Positions 1-8,354 of a stretch of DNA of 39,164 bases are shown piece by piece (position 1 is the first letter of the stretch; each line of letters opens with the position of its first letter). The position numbers and the translations under genes were made by a program. The notes beneath the pieces are model-generated. The model had not been told where the DNA came from and searched no databases. It worked only from the letters and a program-made list of their open reading frames with translations. Origin of the DNA: Verrucomicrobiota bacterium (GTDB lineage Bacteria > Verrucomicrobiota > Verrucomicrobiia > Limisphaerales > SXTU01); assembly GCA_016235545.1 (NCBI GenBank), contig JACRKB010000092.1, positions 1 to 39,164 on the forward strand. Reading direction: 5' to 3'.

Positions 1-247
1 CAACGGGGTCGAGGTAATCACCCGTGCGGACGAGAATGGAAATGTTCACCAGCGGCAGCTCGCGGTCCGGCACCACGTAGGCCACCGGCCCGGCCTTGAG
101 CGCGACACGGAACTGCTTCGCGTCCGGCGGCGAGTAGTTGAGTTGCGGGTAAGTGAGCTTCTCCGGCCGGTCGGGGATGTCAGCGGCATTGGCGCAAAGC
201 GCGGCCACAGTGCACGCGAACAACGAAAGGATTTGGGTCTGCTTCAT
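1..247 (-). CDS. M16 family zinc peptidase, N-terminal part (cut by window edge)
   Basis: The minus strand reads an open frame from ATG at 247 to the window edge, giving 82 residues that begin MKQTQILSLFACTVAALCANA, a typical Sec signal peptide. The mature part (VPDRELPLVNISILVRTGDYLDP) resembles the start of an M16 (pitrilysin/insulinase) domain, where the strand before the zinc helix carries a pattern such as LPLVxxxxxVRxG. The zinc motif would lie outside the window. It follows the complete M16 gene on the same strand by 14 bp, so the two are probably an operon encoding a periplasmic pair; paired M16 subunits, one often catalytically inactive, are common. Whether this subunit keeps HxxEH cannot be seen here. 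Confidence 0.75.
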   Translation of the reverse strand, partial: MKQTQILSLFACTVAALCANAADIPDRPEKLTYPQLNYSPPDAKQFRVALKAGPVAYVVPDRELPLVNISILVRTGDYLDPV

Positions 248-261
248 GGGAAAGTCGTGGG

Positions 262-1998
262 TTACTTCTTCTCCAGCTCCGCAATCCGCTCGGCGGTCTT
301 CTTCTTCTGGATGTTCAGGAACTGCTGGCCCTTCGCGCCGGCCTTGGCTGACTGCTCTTCCATCTGTTTCAGACTGGCCTTGAGCAGCTCGACATTCTTC
401 TCCGCGGCCAGGCGGCTGAGGAACTGTCGCACCACGGGCAATTGCTGCGGCGTGAGACCGGCGAGGTCGGGGTCGTCGCTCGCGCTCTTGCCGGCCTTGC
501 GGACGACGGTGGCGACGTTGCGGTTTTCCTTCGTGAGGTAGGTGTTCGCCACGCGCTTCACGTCGGCGACGGTGACGGCCTGGAGCTTCGGGCCCGCCTC
601 GTTGATTTCCTGCCAGCGCCCGACGCCGTCATAGCGCAGGAGCGCCTGCATGATGGCGTGGTTGTTGGCGAGCTTGCGGTATTCGCCGGCGGCGAAGTTG
701 TTCTTCACCTTCTGCAACTCCTCCGGCGGCACCTCGGTCGCCTTGATTTTCTCAACCTCGGCGAGCAGGCCGGCCTCAAGGTCGGCGGGCGTCTTCCCGT
801 CGGTCACCTCGCCGCCGACGTTGAACAGGCTCGCCCAGCGCATCGTGTGCTGCTGCGCGTAGGCGGAGGTGGCGGTCTTCGAGCCGAGCACGAGGCCCTT
901 GTAGAGCCGGCCGGTGCGGGTGGAGAGGATTTGCGCGAGGACTTGCAGCGCGTAGGTGTCGTTGTGCCCGAAGGCGGGCGTGTGCCACATGAGGTCCACC
1001 TGCGGGTTTGTGTCGGCGTCGCCGTTGAGACGCTTCTCGGCGGGCTGCTTAATTTCGAGCGTGACGACGTCGGGGGCCTCCTCTTTGCCGCGCGGGATGC
1101 GACCGAGAAACTTCTCGGCGAGCGCGGTGGCCTTCTCCGGGTCGAAGTCACCTACGAGCACGGTGGTGATGTTTTGCGGCGCGTAGTAGAGCGCATAGAA
1201 GTCATCCGCCTGCTTCTTCGTGATGGCGGGGATGTCCGAGGGCCAGCCGACGACCGGCCAGGAATACGGGTGCGACTCCCAGAACATCGCCCAGAACGTC
1301 TCCTCGATGCGGCCCGTGGGCGTGGACTCCGTGCGCATCCGGCGCTCCTCGAAGACGACATCGCGCTCGGCGTAGAACTCGCGGAAGACCGGCCGCAGCA
1401 GCCGCTCGCTCTCCATCCACATCCACAGCTCGAGCTTGTTGGCGGGGACGGTGATGAAATAGACCGTCACGTCATGGCTGGTGTAGGCGTTCATCATGGA
1501 GCCGCCATTGGAGGTGTAGATGCGGTCAAACTCGTTCTTCACGAGAATCTCGCGCTGGGCGTCCACAAGCTTCTTGAACTGGGCCTGAAGCTCCTTGTAG
1601 CGCGGCGTCCAGGTGTCGGGGTTTTGCAGGTCGGCGATTTCCCCGCGTCGCCAGAGGGTCCTCATGTTCGCCTCCTCCTTGCGCATGAGGTCGCGCACGC
1701 GCTCCTGCTCGTTGATGATTTCCACGTCCTTCTTGTAATCCTTGGTGCCGAGCGTGGGCGTGCCCTTGAACATCATGTGCTCGAAGAGGTGCGCCATGCC
1801 CGTGATGCCGGGCCGCTCGTTCGCGCTGCCGACATGGACCACCCAGCCGCCGGCGACGGTCGGCTCGTCATGGCGCGGCAGCAGGAGCAGGCGCATCCCG
1901 TTGGAGAGCGTCTTCTCGATGACGGGAACCTTCTGCGCGCAGGCGGGGAGTGCGAGCAGCGCGAGGAGAAGGCAGAGCGGAAAGAACTTGGTTGTCAT
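262..1998 (-). CDS. M16 family zinc metallopeptidase, lipoprotein
   Basis: 578 residues. The N-terminus has a hydrophobic signal ending in a lipobox-like LPAC (Cys20), so it is probably lipid-anchored. The zinc motif HxxEH is intact: His70-Leu-Phe-Glu73-His74 in the segment MAHLFEHMMFKGT. The third zinc ligand is probably a Glu in the ERDVVFEERR segment (residues 211-220). About 75 charged residues, rich in Glu, Lys and Arg (85-160), separate the zinc helix from the GGSMMNAYTSHD segment, longer than usual for the family. A second M16 domain (peptidase_M16_C) follows from about 235. These enzymes degrade peptides in the periplasm. The truncated gene at 1-247 is its downstream partner. The start has no clear Shine-Dalgarno sequence. 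Confidence 0.9.
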   Translation of the reverse strand: MTTKFFPLCLLLALLALPACAQKVPVIEKTLSNGMRLLLLPRHDEPTVAGGWVVHVGSANERPGITGMAHLFEHMMFKGTPTLGTKDYKKDVEIINEQERVRDLMRKEEANMRTLWRRGEIADLQNPDTWTPRYKELQAQFKKLVDAQREILVKNEFDRIYTSNGGSMMNAYTSHDVTVYFITVPANKLELWMWMESERLLRPVFREFYAERDVVFEERRMRTESTPTGRIEETFWAMFWESHPYSWPVVGWPSDIPAITKKQADDFYALYYAPQNITTVLVGDFDPEKATALAEKFLGRIPRGKEEAPDVVTLEIKQPAEKRLNGDADTNPQVDLMWHTPAFGHNDTYALQVLAQILSTRTGRLYKGLVLGSKTATSAYAQQHTMRWASLFNVGGEVTDGKTPADLEAGLLAEVEKIKATEVPPEELQKVKNNFAAGEYRKLANNHAIMQALLRYDGVGRWQEINEAGPKLQAVTVADVKRVANTYLTKENRNVATVVRKAGKSASDDPDLAGLTPQQLPVVRQFLSRLAAEKNVELLKASLKQMEEQSAKAGAKGQQFLNIQKKKTAERIAELEKK

Positions 1999-2075
1999 GC
2001 GTGGCGGCGGTTGAACGTGCGGGAAAGAAAGCCTGAAACCCGGGGTGTCGTCAATTGCGGCGGTGGGCTGGATTT

Positions 2076-2174
2076 ATCGCAAGGACGCAAGAGCGCAGAG
2101 CCGCAAGGAAAGTGACCCGCGAACCATTTTGATCCCCTCCGCCTTCGCGTCTTTGCGCCCTTGCGTTGAAAAGG
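2076..2174. repeat. Imperfect inverted repeat, family R2 (first copy)
   Basis: The gap between the SDR gene and the M16 gene holds two arms, atcgcaaggacgcaagagcg (2076 onward) and the reverse-complementary cgcgtctttgcgcccttgcg (about 2147-2166), with a spacer of about 40 bp. The arms are themselves built of repeated gcaag/cgcaa words. A similar pair occurs at 24505-24630 and a weaker one at 20798-20860. It could fold into a long hairpin in RNA or be a REP-like element. It may also end transcription of the SDR gene's upstream neighbour, but no U-tract is evident. Confidence 0.6.
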
Positions 2175-2181
2175 TCGCGCC

Positions 2182-2895
2182 TCAACCGGGCCGCACCAAG
2201 ATTTCCTCCACCACCGCGCGGGGTGGGAGGTTGATGGCCAGCAGCGCGCAGTGGGCGATGTCCACAGGCTGCATCATCTTGGCGCGGGCGTCGGCGTCGG
2301 GCACGACGGGCCGCTTGCCGAGCAGTTCGGTGTCAATGTCGCCGGGGAAGACGGAGCAGGCGCGGATGCCGTTGACGCGCTCCTCGGCGTTGATGCACTG
2401 CGTGAGGCCGGCTTGGCCGAATTTCGAGAGCACGTAGCTGGGGCCGCTCTTGGGGCTGGCCTTGAGTCCCGCCTCGGAGACGATGTTGACGATGGTGCCG
2501 GACTTGCGTGCGCGCATCTGCGGCAGAAAGGCCTGCGCGCAATAGTAGGAGCCGTGGAGGTTCGCATCCATGACGGCGTGATAATCCTCCAGTGAAAGCT
2601 CGACCAGCGAGCGGCGCGGGATGTTCGTGCCGGCGGCGTTCACGAGGACTTCCACGGACTTGAACTTCGCCAAGACCGTCTTCGCCATCGCGGCGACTTG
2701 CGTCACATCGCCGATGTCGCAGGGGATGACGAGCAACTGCTTGGAGTGCTTCTTGGCGAGCTTGACGGTGTTCCTCAGCGCCTTCTCGCGACGGCCGAGG
2801 ATGGCGACCTTCCAGCCCTGCGCGGCGAGTTTCAGGGCAATTGCCTGGCCGACTCCACTGCCGGCCCCGGTGACTACTGCGGTTTTGGATGACAT
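2182..2895 (-). CDS. Short-chain dehydrogenase/reductase (SDR)
   Basis: 237 residues, the usual size of a classical SDR. The nucleotide-binding motif TGxxxGxG is at Thr9-Gly16 (TGAGSGVG), the NAAG motif at 86-89, Asn112 in the expected helix, and the catalytic triad Ser140, Tyr154 and Lys158 (YVLSK) is complete. The Arg-Arg after the second beta strand (GRRE, 34-37) suggests NADP(H) preference. Substrate cannot be read from the sequence; many such proteins are annotated as 3-oxoacyl-ACP reductase-like without proof. It lies alone between the kinase and the peptidase pair on the same strand, 47 bp after the kinase gene. The start is ATG at 2895. Confidence 0.9.
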   Translation of the reverse strand: MSSKTAVVTGAGSGVGQAIALKLAAQGWKVAILGRREKALRNTVKLAKKHSKQLLVIPCDIGDVTQVAAMAKTVLAKFKSVEVLVNAAGTNIPRRSLVELSLEDYHAVMDANLHGSYYCAQAFLPQMRARKSGTIVNIVSEAGLKASPKSGPSYVLSKFGQAGLTQCINAEERVNGIRACSVFPGDIDTELLGKRPVVPDADARAKMMQPVDIAHCALLAINLPPRAVVEEILVRPG

Positions 2896-2942
2896 GACGG
2901 CCGGTAGGTTGAAGCCCGCGCTGCCGTGCGCAAGCCGGAAGC

Positions 2943-3818
2943 TTACTTCACGTAGAGCGCCTGCTGGAGCTGCGCGACGAGGACATGCGTGTTCGGGAAG
3001 CGCTTCTCCGGGTCGTGCTCGAGGGACTTGAGGATGATGCGCTCGACGGCGATGGGGATGTCCGCGTTGATCTCGCGAGGAGCCGTGATGGGGTGCTTCT
3101 CATCGAGCTGTTTGCGCAGCACGGCCTCGGGAGTCTCGCCGATGAAGGGCTTGCGGAAAGTGAGAAGCTCGTAGGCGGTCACGCCGAAGGAGAAGATGTC
3201 CGCGCGCTGGTCGAGCGGCTCGTGGCGGATTTGCTCCGGGGCCATGTAGGCGGGCGTGCCGGCGTTGCTGGGCATTCGCTTGGGCAGCTTGGGCAGCGGC
3301 TGCGCGAGGTCGAAGTCCACGAGCCGGATGTCGCCGGCCACGGTCACCAGCACGTTCTCCGGTTTGAAGTCGAGGTGGATGAAGCCCTTTTCGTGCATGT
3401 GCTCCAGCGCCAGCGCCATGTCGATGAGGATGTTGCCGACGAACTCGCCGAGGATCGGATCGTTCCTGGTGATGAGGTGCTTGAGGTTCGAGCCGGCCAC
3501 GCGCTCGAGGAGCGTGTAGTCCACGCCATCAAACTTCCCGTGCTGGTGGAAGCCTATGATGAATGGGTGCCCGTGAATCTTCTCCAGCACCTCGCACCCG
3601 CGAATGAACTGTTTGCGCGCCTGCTTGTCCACCGTGCCGTTGCCCCGAAGCCGGCGCAGAGCGTAAGTCTGCCCATCCTGGTCCGTGGCGGTCCAAATCT
3701 CCGCCGTGCCGCCGCGGTTGATCAGCTCATGGAGGGAATACGGCCCGAAGAGGTGCGGCGCGTTTGGATCGCGGACGGTCGTCTCCTTTTTTTTGCGGAA
3801 GAAGCCCAGTGGTAGCAT
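2943..3818 (-). CDS. Ser/Thr protein kinase-like protein with altered active-site motifs
   Basis: 291 residues and essentially a bare kinase domain (about 27-290), with no membrane segment or sensor. A glycine-rich loop (INRGGTAEIW, 33-42), a HxDxKxxN catalytic loop (His148-Leu-Asp150-Phe-Lys152-Pro-Glu-Asn155), an activation-segment GTPAYMAPE (187-195) and DIFSFGV are all present. Two canonical positions differ: the beta-3 lysine of the AxK motif appears as Arg55 (YALRRL), and DFG is DFD (168-170). The metal-binding Asp168 is kept. It may be a weak, atypical or scaffolding kinase. It is transcribed divergently from the CPBP protease gene. No phosphatase or FHA partner is nearby. Confidence 0.87.
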   Translation of the reverse strand: MLPLGFFRKKKETTVRDPNAPHLFGPYSLHELINRGGTAEIWTATDQDGQTYALRRLRGNGTVDKQARKQFIRGCEVLEKIHGHPFIIGFHQHGKFDGVDYTLLERVAGSNLKHLITRNDPILGEFVGNILIDMALALEHMHEKGFIHLDFKPENVLVTVAGDIRLVDFDLAQPLPKLPKRMPSNAGTPAYMAPEQIRHEPLDQRADIFSFGVTAYELLTFRKPFIGETPEAVLRKQLDEKHPITAPREINADIPIAVERIILKSLEHDPEKRFPNTHVLVAQLQQALYVK

Positions 3819-3989
3819 TCAGTTTCTCGTCCCGGTTCAATTGTGTCCAAGTTCTGCGTCAAGGACGCGCCGCCATCGCATAAGTTACGGCACCGCCCGC
3901 TTTGTCAGCCGATCGTGTGCCAGCCCTGCCTTCTGCGCCCGACTCAATATCCTCTTGGCTCGCTTTCCGCAAGGTTGCTTAATCCGCGC

Positions 3990-4892
3990 GTGCGCGTCGC
4001 TGGACTCTTGCTCTGCTACCTCGCCGGGGTCTTTGCGAGCGGCGCGCTGCTGGCCCCGGGTCTCTTCCACCTCGCGCAATGGGCTGCCGGCGAATTTCCG
4101 ACCCTCCAAAACCTCGCCAGCCAGCCCTTCCACCGCTACGTCAACCGCTCTCTCCTCGTCGTCGCGCTGGCCGGGCTGTGGCCGTTGCTCCGCGCGCTGG
4201 ACCTCGCCGGCCTTCGTGCGCTGGGCCTCGTCAGCCCGCTGGCCGCACGCCGTCCGCTCGCGCTCGGGCTGGTGCTGGGCTTCGGCTCGCTGCTGCTGGC
4301 CGCCGTGCTGATGGCGCTGGCGGGCGTGCGGAGCTTCGGCTTCAGCCACTCGGTGCCCGTGCTGCTGCAACTGCTCGCCAGCGCCACGCTCTCCGCCGCC
4401 GTCGTGGCGCTGTTGGAGGAAATCCTCTTTCGCGGAGTGGTCTTCGGAGCCCTTCGGCGCGCGTGGCCGCGCTGGCCGGCGCTGCTGGCAAGCGCGGTTC
4501 TCTATTCGGCGGTCCATTTCCTCGCGCGCGTCGAGCATACCGGGCTGGTCGAGTGGGACTCCGGCCTGGCGCTGCTTCCACGCATGGCGCGCGGAATCGC
4601 CGCACCCGAGGCACTGTTTCCCCATGCGCTCACCCTGATTCTTGGCGGTGTCGCGCTCGGGCTGGCGTGTCTGCGCACGGGCAATCTTTGGTTCGCCATC
4701 GGGCTGCACGCGGGCTGGGTGTTTTGGCTGAAGGTTTTCAAAACTGTGACCGCGCCCGGGGCGGGCGAAGGTGGTGCGTTTTGGGGGACGGACAAGCTGC
4801 TGGATGGCTGGCTCGCCTGCGTCGTCATGGTCGGCGTCGTCGCCGTGGTTGCGCGGCTGCCACAAACGCAGCCACCGGAAGAAGCTACTTAG
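3990..4892 (+). CDS. CPBP family intramembrane glutamic endopeptidase
   Basis: Integral membrane protein with several hydrophobic helices and the hallmark CPBP/Abi (Rce1-like) motifs: EExxxR in ALLEEILFRG, then a helix with SAVHF, and a final GLHAGW motif. These supply the catalytic Glu and His residues of the family. The frame is open back to GTG 3843, giving 349 residues, but the first 47 residues of that form are Cys/Pro/His-rich and unlike a membrane protein start, and would leave only 24 bp to the divergent kinase gene. I therefore prefer GTG 3990 (300 residues, starting just before the first helix); TTG 3975 is another option. The function in bacteria varies, from prenyl-protein-like processing to bacteriocin self-immunity, and the substrate is unknown. 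Confidence 0.82.
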   Translation: MRVAGLLLCYLAGVFASGALLAPGLFHLAQWAAGEFPTLQNLASQPFHRYVNRSLLVVALAGLWPLLRALDLAGLRALGLVSPLAARRPLALGLVLGFGSLLLAAVLMALAGVRSFGFSHSVPVLLQLLASATLSAAVVALLEEILFRGVVFGALRRAWPRWPALLASAVLYSAVHFLARVEHTGLVEWDSGLALLPRMARGIAAPEALFPHALTLILGGVALGLACLRTGNLWFAIGLHAGWVFWLKVFKTVTAPGAGEGGAFWGTDKLLDGWLACVVMVGVVAVVARLPQTQPPEEAT

Positions 4893-4982
4893 CCACTGAT
4901 GGAACACGGATTGAACTCGGATAAGGCAAGGGCTTCAGCCCAGTTTTTTCATCCGTGTTGATTCCGTGTTTCATCCGTGGCT
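4891..4982. repeat. Inverted repeat, family R1 (short copy)
   Basis: The gap between the CPBP and comF genes has the ends agccactgatggaacacgga (4891-4910) and tccgtgtttcatccgtggct (4963-4982), which are inverted complements with few mismatches. A second internal atccgtgttgattccgtg element precedes the right end. The same end sequences bound the longer copies at 20532-20722 and 36772-36950, but the interior here differs and is shorter. It probably belongs to the same element family or is a deletion derivative. Confidence 0.65.
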
Positions 4983-5006
4983 CCCAATCAGTTCCTCCGT
5001 GCCGAG

Positions 5007-5741
5007 ATGAAATCTGTCAACCGTGACTGGCTTGACGCCGGCCTGAGCTTTCTTTTTCCGGCGGTCTGCCAGCTTTGTGCCGACGCGCGGGCGACGCCCG
5101 CTGAGGGCTACGTCTGCCAGGCCTGCTGGCAAAACCTGCGCTTCGTCACGCCGCCCTGCTGCGAACGCTGCGGCCTCCCGTATGCAGGCGAAATCACCAC
5201 GGCTTTCGAGTGCGCGAACTGCCGCGACCTCGACCTCCACTTCCGATGGGCGCGCGCGTCCGTGGTGGCAAACGACTTCCTGCGTGGCGTCATCCACCGC
5301 TACAAATACAACCGCGAACTCTGGTTTGAGCCATTCCTCACCGACCTGCTTTTGCGCCAGGCCGTCCCGGTCCTGCGTTCGGAAAATTGCACGGGCATCG
5401 TTCCCGTCCCGTTGCACCCCGTGAAACAGCGCGAACGCGAGTTCAACCAGGCCGAACGGCTCGCCCTCCCGCTCGCCCGCGCGCTCGGCATCCCGGTGCT
5501 CACGCACCTCGTCAAGCGCGTCCAGCCCACCCGCACTCAAACCCAGCTCGACAAGCACGCGCGCGCCGACAACGTCCGGCGCGCCTTTGCCCCAGTGCAG
5601 CCCAAGTCCCTCCGCGGCGAGCGCCTCATCGTCCTCGACGATGTTCTCACCACCGGCGCGACCACCAGCGCCGTCGCCCGCGTTCTGCGCGAGAACGGCG
5701 CGGGCGAAGTCCTCGTCTGGACGCTGGCGCGCGGGCTTTGA
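5007..5741 (+). CDS. comF: ComF family phosphoribosyltransferase-fold protein
   Basis: 244 residues from ATG 5007. A GTG 30 bp upstream (4977) is in frame but lies inside the inverted repeat, so ATG 5007 is preferred. The N-terminal part carries the ComF double zinc-finger cysteines (CxLC, CxAC, CCxxCG and CANC), the middle has the conserved Lys-Tyr (HRYKYN), and the C-terminal part has the PRPP-binding motif LIVLDDVLTTGATT. ComF/GntX proteins are needed for DNA uptake in competent bacteria, acting on the cytoplasmic side with the ComFA helicase and DprA; in other bacteria the role is less clear. No other competence gene is nearby. Confidence 0.9.
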   Translation: MKSVNRDWLDAGLSFLFPAVCQLCADARATPAEGYVCQACWQNLRFVTPPCCERCGLPYAGEITTAFECANCRDLDLHFRWARASVVANDFLRGVIHRYKYNRELWFEPFLTDLLLRQAVPVLRSENCTGIVPVPLHPVKQREREFNQAERLALPLARALGIPVLTHLVKRVQPTRTQTQLDKHARADNVRRAFAPVQPKSLRGERLIVLDDVLTTGATTSAVARVLRENGAGEVLVWTLARGL

Positions 5742-5934
5742 ACCGGAGCGATGGAGCAGGCAAACGGTTCGAAAGGGCCTCACAACCAGTCCGAAGTGTG
5801 CGCTCGGCACAGACGGTTTTTGACACCTTCGCCGGGAAGTCCTAGCGTTTCATCCATTGACCGCCCTTGCTTTTGTTGAGCCGTTGAACGCGTCACAGGC
5901 CCCTGCCGCCTGACCCACACCCAGCTACCATCCA

Positions 5935-8229
5935 ATGGAACTCCCACAAGCCGCCCGCCCAAATCCCCACCATCTGGCGGCGCCCGAATCGCCCGAGCCA
6001 TCCACACTGTTGCTGGGCAAGATAGCCACCGGGCTGGCCCTGCTGACCTTGCTCATCTTTTCGCCCGTGGTGGGGCTGAACTGGATCAACTACGACGACG
6101 ACGTGTTCGTCACAAACAACCCGAAAGTCGCGGGCGGCCTCACGTGGGAAGGCATCAAGTGGGCGTTCACATCTGCGGACATAGATTACTGGCGTCCGTT
6201 GAGCTGGCTGTCGCACATGCTGGATATCGAGCTGTTCGGCCCGGTGGCGGCTGGTCACCACCTGGTGAATCTGCTCATCCACTGCGCGGCAGTCGTCATG
6301 GCGTTTCTCGCGCTGAGCCGGATCACGCGTGCGGTCTGGCCCAGCGCGATGGTGGCCGCGCTGTTTGCCTGGCATCCGCTCCATGTGGAATCAGTGGTCT
6401 GGATCGCCGAGCGCAAGGATGTGCTCTGCGGCTTCTTTTTTTTCCTCACGATCTGGGCCTACGCCCGCTACGTGGAATCTCCCAGCCCCCGGCGCTACCT
6501 GACCGTCTTCGGAGCCTTCATACTGGGTGTGATGTCCAAGCCAATGATCATCACCATGCCCTGCGTCCTGTTGCTGCTGGATTTCTGGCCGCTGAACCGC
6601 ATCAGCCTGCCGCCCATCGCCTCAGGCTGGGCTGCGGGCTGGCGTGAGTGCGCCCGCCAGTTCTGGAAAATGTTTGCGGAGAAGCTGCCGCTGTTTGGGG
6701 TGGTGCTGGTGATGTGCTTCTCCACAATCTATTCGCAGCATCAGGTGGGCACCATGAGCGATCTGTCGGACACACCGCTGGACTATCGCGTGCGCAACTC
6801 ATTGGCCGCTTACGGCACATACCTGTGGCAGACCATCTGGCCGACGCGCTTGGCGGTCCTGTATCCGCTGCAGCAACATCAAGCGCTCGGTCCCTGGGTG
6901 GCATCAGCGCTCATCCTTGGTGTGCTCTCGGTGACCTGCCTCGCGTGTGCCCGCCGGCTGCCGTTCTTGCTGACCGGCTGGCTGTGGTATCTCGGCGTGC
7001 TGGTGCCGGTCGTCGGTTTTGTGCAAGTGGGCGAGCAGGCGCACGCCGACCGCTACACCTATCTGCCACTCGTCGGCATTTTCTGCTCGCTGGTCTGGGG
7101 CGCGCGCTATTGGGCAGGAGACCGGGCCGAGCGGCTGCAATCCTTGCGAGTCGCTGCGGGAGTGGTGTTGGTGAGCTGTGCAGTCTTGACCCGGTCGCAA
7201 CTGGCCCACTGGGATAACAGCATCACCCTTTTTACACACGCTGCGAAGGTCACTGCGAACAACGCCACCGCCTACAACAATGTAGGTGCGGAACTCCGGA
7301 TTCTTAACAAACCCAAGGAGTCCATCCTATGGCTCGAAGAGTCTATCCGCATCGCACCCAGACCCAATTCCCTCTGGAACCTGGGGATGAGCTGGCACGA
7401 GTTGGGCGACAACCCCCGGGCTCAACTCCTTGTCTATCGCGCCTTCCGGGAATCTTCAGGGAATCCCTCCACCCCGGGATTGCTCGCCACCATGCGGACC
7501 GCAGCCCAGTCCCAGCCAGAGAACTACGAGATTCGCAAGCTCATAGCCATCGCACTGTCTGTGCGCAAGGACTACGAAGGCGCACAACAAATTTTGGCTG
7601 AGGCGATCAACGTTGCCCCCCAGGACATTCCAGCCCGCCTCGACCGTGCCGCCTACCTCGCGATACTCGGGCGGGAGACTGAGGCGCTTAGCCTGCTGGA
7701 GGAAACTCTGCGCATGGCCCCCACCAACGCCCCGGCCCTCAGCAATTATGCCGCCCTGCTCGCGAAACGTGGGCGCGGCCAAGATGCCCTGGCTCACTAT
7801 CAGACCGCCCTGAAAGCCGCGCCTGACAACGCCGACACCCGTTACAACTACGCACTGCTCCTCCTGCGCAGCCGCCGCACGGCGGAGGCAAAGGCGGAAT
7901 TCGAGACGGTTCTCCGCCGCGAAATCCGCCACTGGCGCGCACTCCAGCAACTGGCGTGGATCGTCGCCACTCAGGAGAAACTCCGTGATGGCCCCGCCGC
8001 ACTCCAGTTCGCCACGGACGCCGTGCAGCTCGCGCCGGAGCGCACTCCCGAGCTGCTCGATGTTCTGGCTGCTGCCCAAGCCGCCGCCGGCCACCACCGG
8101 CGGGCAGCCGCCACCCTCACCGAAGCCATCGAGCTGGCCCGCAAGAAAAACCAGCGCAGCCTGGAAGCGCCGTTTCTAGAACGGCTCAAGCTCTACCAGG
8201 CGGACCGGCCTTTCACCGCGCCTGAATGA
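5935..8229 (+). CDS. TMTC-like polytopic membrane protein with C-terminal TPRs
   Basis: 764 residues. The first 420 or so hold about nine to eleven hydrophobic helices with TMTC/GT-C hallmarks: an acidic first loop (NYDDDVFVTNNP, 52-63), YWRPLSWLSHMLD (85-97), GHHLVNLLIH (107-116) and HPLHVESVVWIAERKD. Eukaryotic TMTC proteins are protein O-mannosyltransferases, and bacterial relatives are usually annotated only as TPR proteins. About 330 residues of TPR follow (NATAYNNVG, ALSNYAALLAKRG, ADTRYNYALLLLRS). I infer a membrane glycosyltransferase with a TPR domain for acceptor recognition, without knowing donor or acceptor. It stands alone on its strand. Confidence 0.85.
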   Translation: MELPQAARPNPHHLAAPESPEPSTLLLGKIATGLALLTLLIFSPVVGLNWINYDDDVFVTNNPKVAGGLTWEGIKWAFTSADIDYWRPLSWLSHMLDIELFGPVAAGHHLVNLLIHCAAVVMAFLALSRITRAVWPSAMVAALFAWHPLHVESVVWIAERKDVLCGFFFFLTIWAYARYVESPSPRRYLTVFGAFILGVMSKPMIITMPCVLLLLDFWPLNRISLPPIASGWAAGWRECARQFWKMFAEKLPLFGVVLVMCFSTIYSQHQVGTMSDLSDTPLDYRVRNSLAAYGTYLWQTIWPTRLAVLYPLQQHQALGPWVASALILGVLSVTCLACARRLPFLLTGWLWYLGVLVPVVGFVQVGEQAHADRYTYLPLVGIFCSLVWGARYWAGDRAERLQSLRVAAGVVLVSCAVLTRSQLAHWDNSITLFTHAAKVTANNATAYNNVGAELRILNKPKESILWLEESIRIAPRPNSLWNLGMSWHELGDNPRAQLLVYRAFRESSGNPSTPGLLATMRTAAQSQPENYEIRKLIAIALSVRKDYEGAQQILAEAINVAPQDIPARLDRAAYLAILGRETEALSLLEETLRMAPTNAPALSNYAALLAKRGRGQDALAHYQTALKAAPDNADTRYNYALLLLRSRRTAEAKAEFETVLRREIRHWRALQQLAWIVATQEKLRDGPAALQFATDAVQLAPERTPELLDVLAAAQAAAGHHRRAAATLTEAIELARKKNQRSLEAPFLERLKLYQADRPFTAPE

Positions 8230-8354
8230 GCGCCGGTCAGATGAAGCCCTTTCGCGGCTCGACTTGAGTCTTTGTCCACATCGGAGTTCGGATGTGAACA
8301 CTGACCGCCGAGTGCTGGCTTGCCCGGAGCAGCCGCGCTCGTCATCTTCAGACC

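Noticed and set aside
442-2115. Long plus-strand open frame (557 codons) opposite the M16 peptidase gene
   Set aside because: It is antisense to a gene with intact zinc motif and signal. Its translation is rich in Arg, Gly, Leu and Val without domains, as expected of a high-GC shadow frame.
3843-3989. N-terminal 49 codons of the long form of the CPBP protease
   Set aside because: They are Cys-, Pro- and basic-rich, precede the first membrane helix unusually far, and nearly touch the divergent kinase gene.
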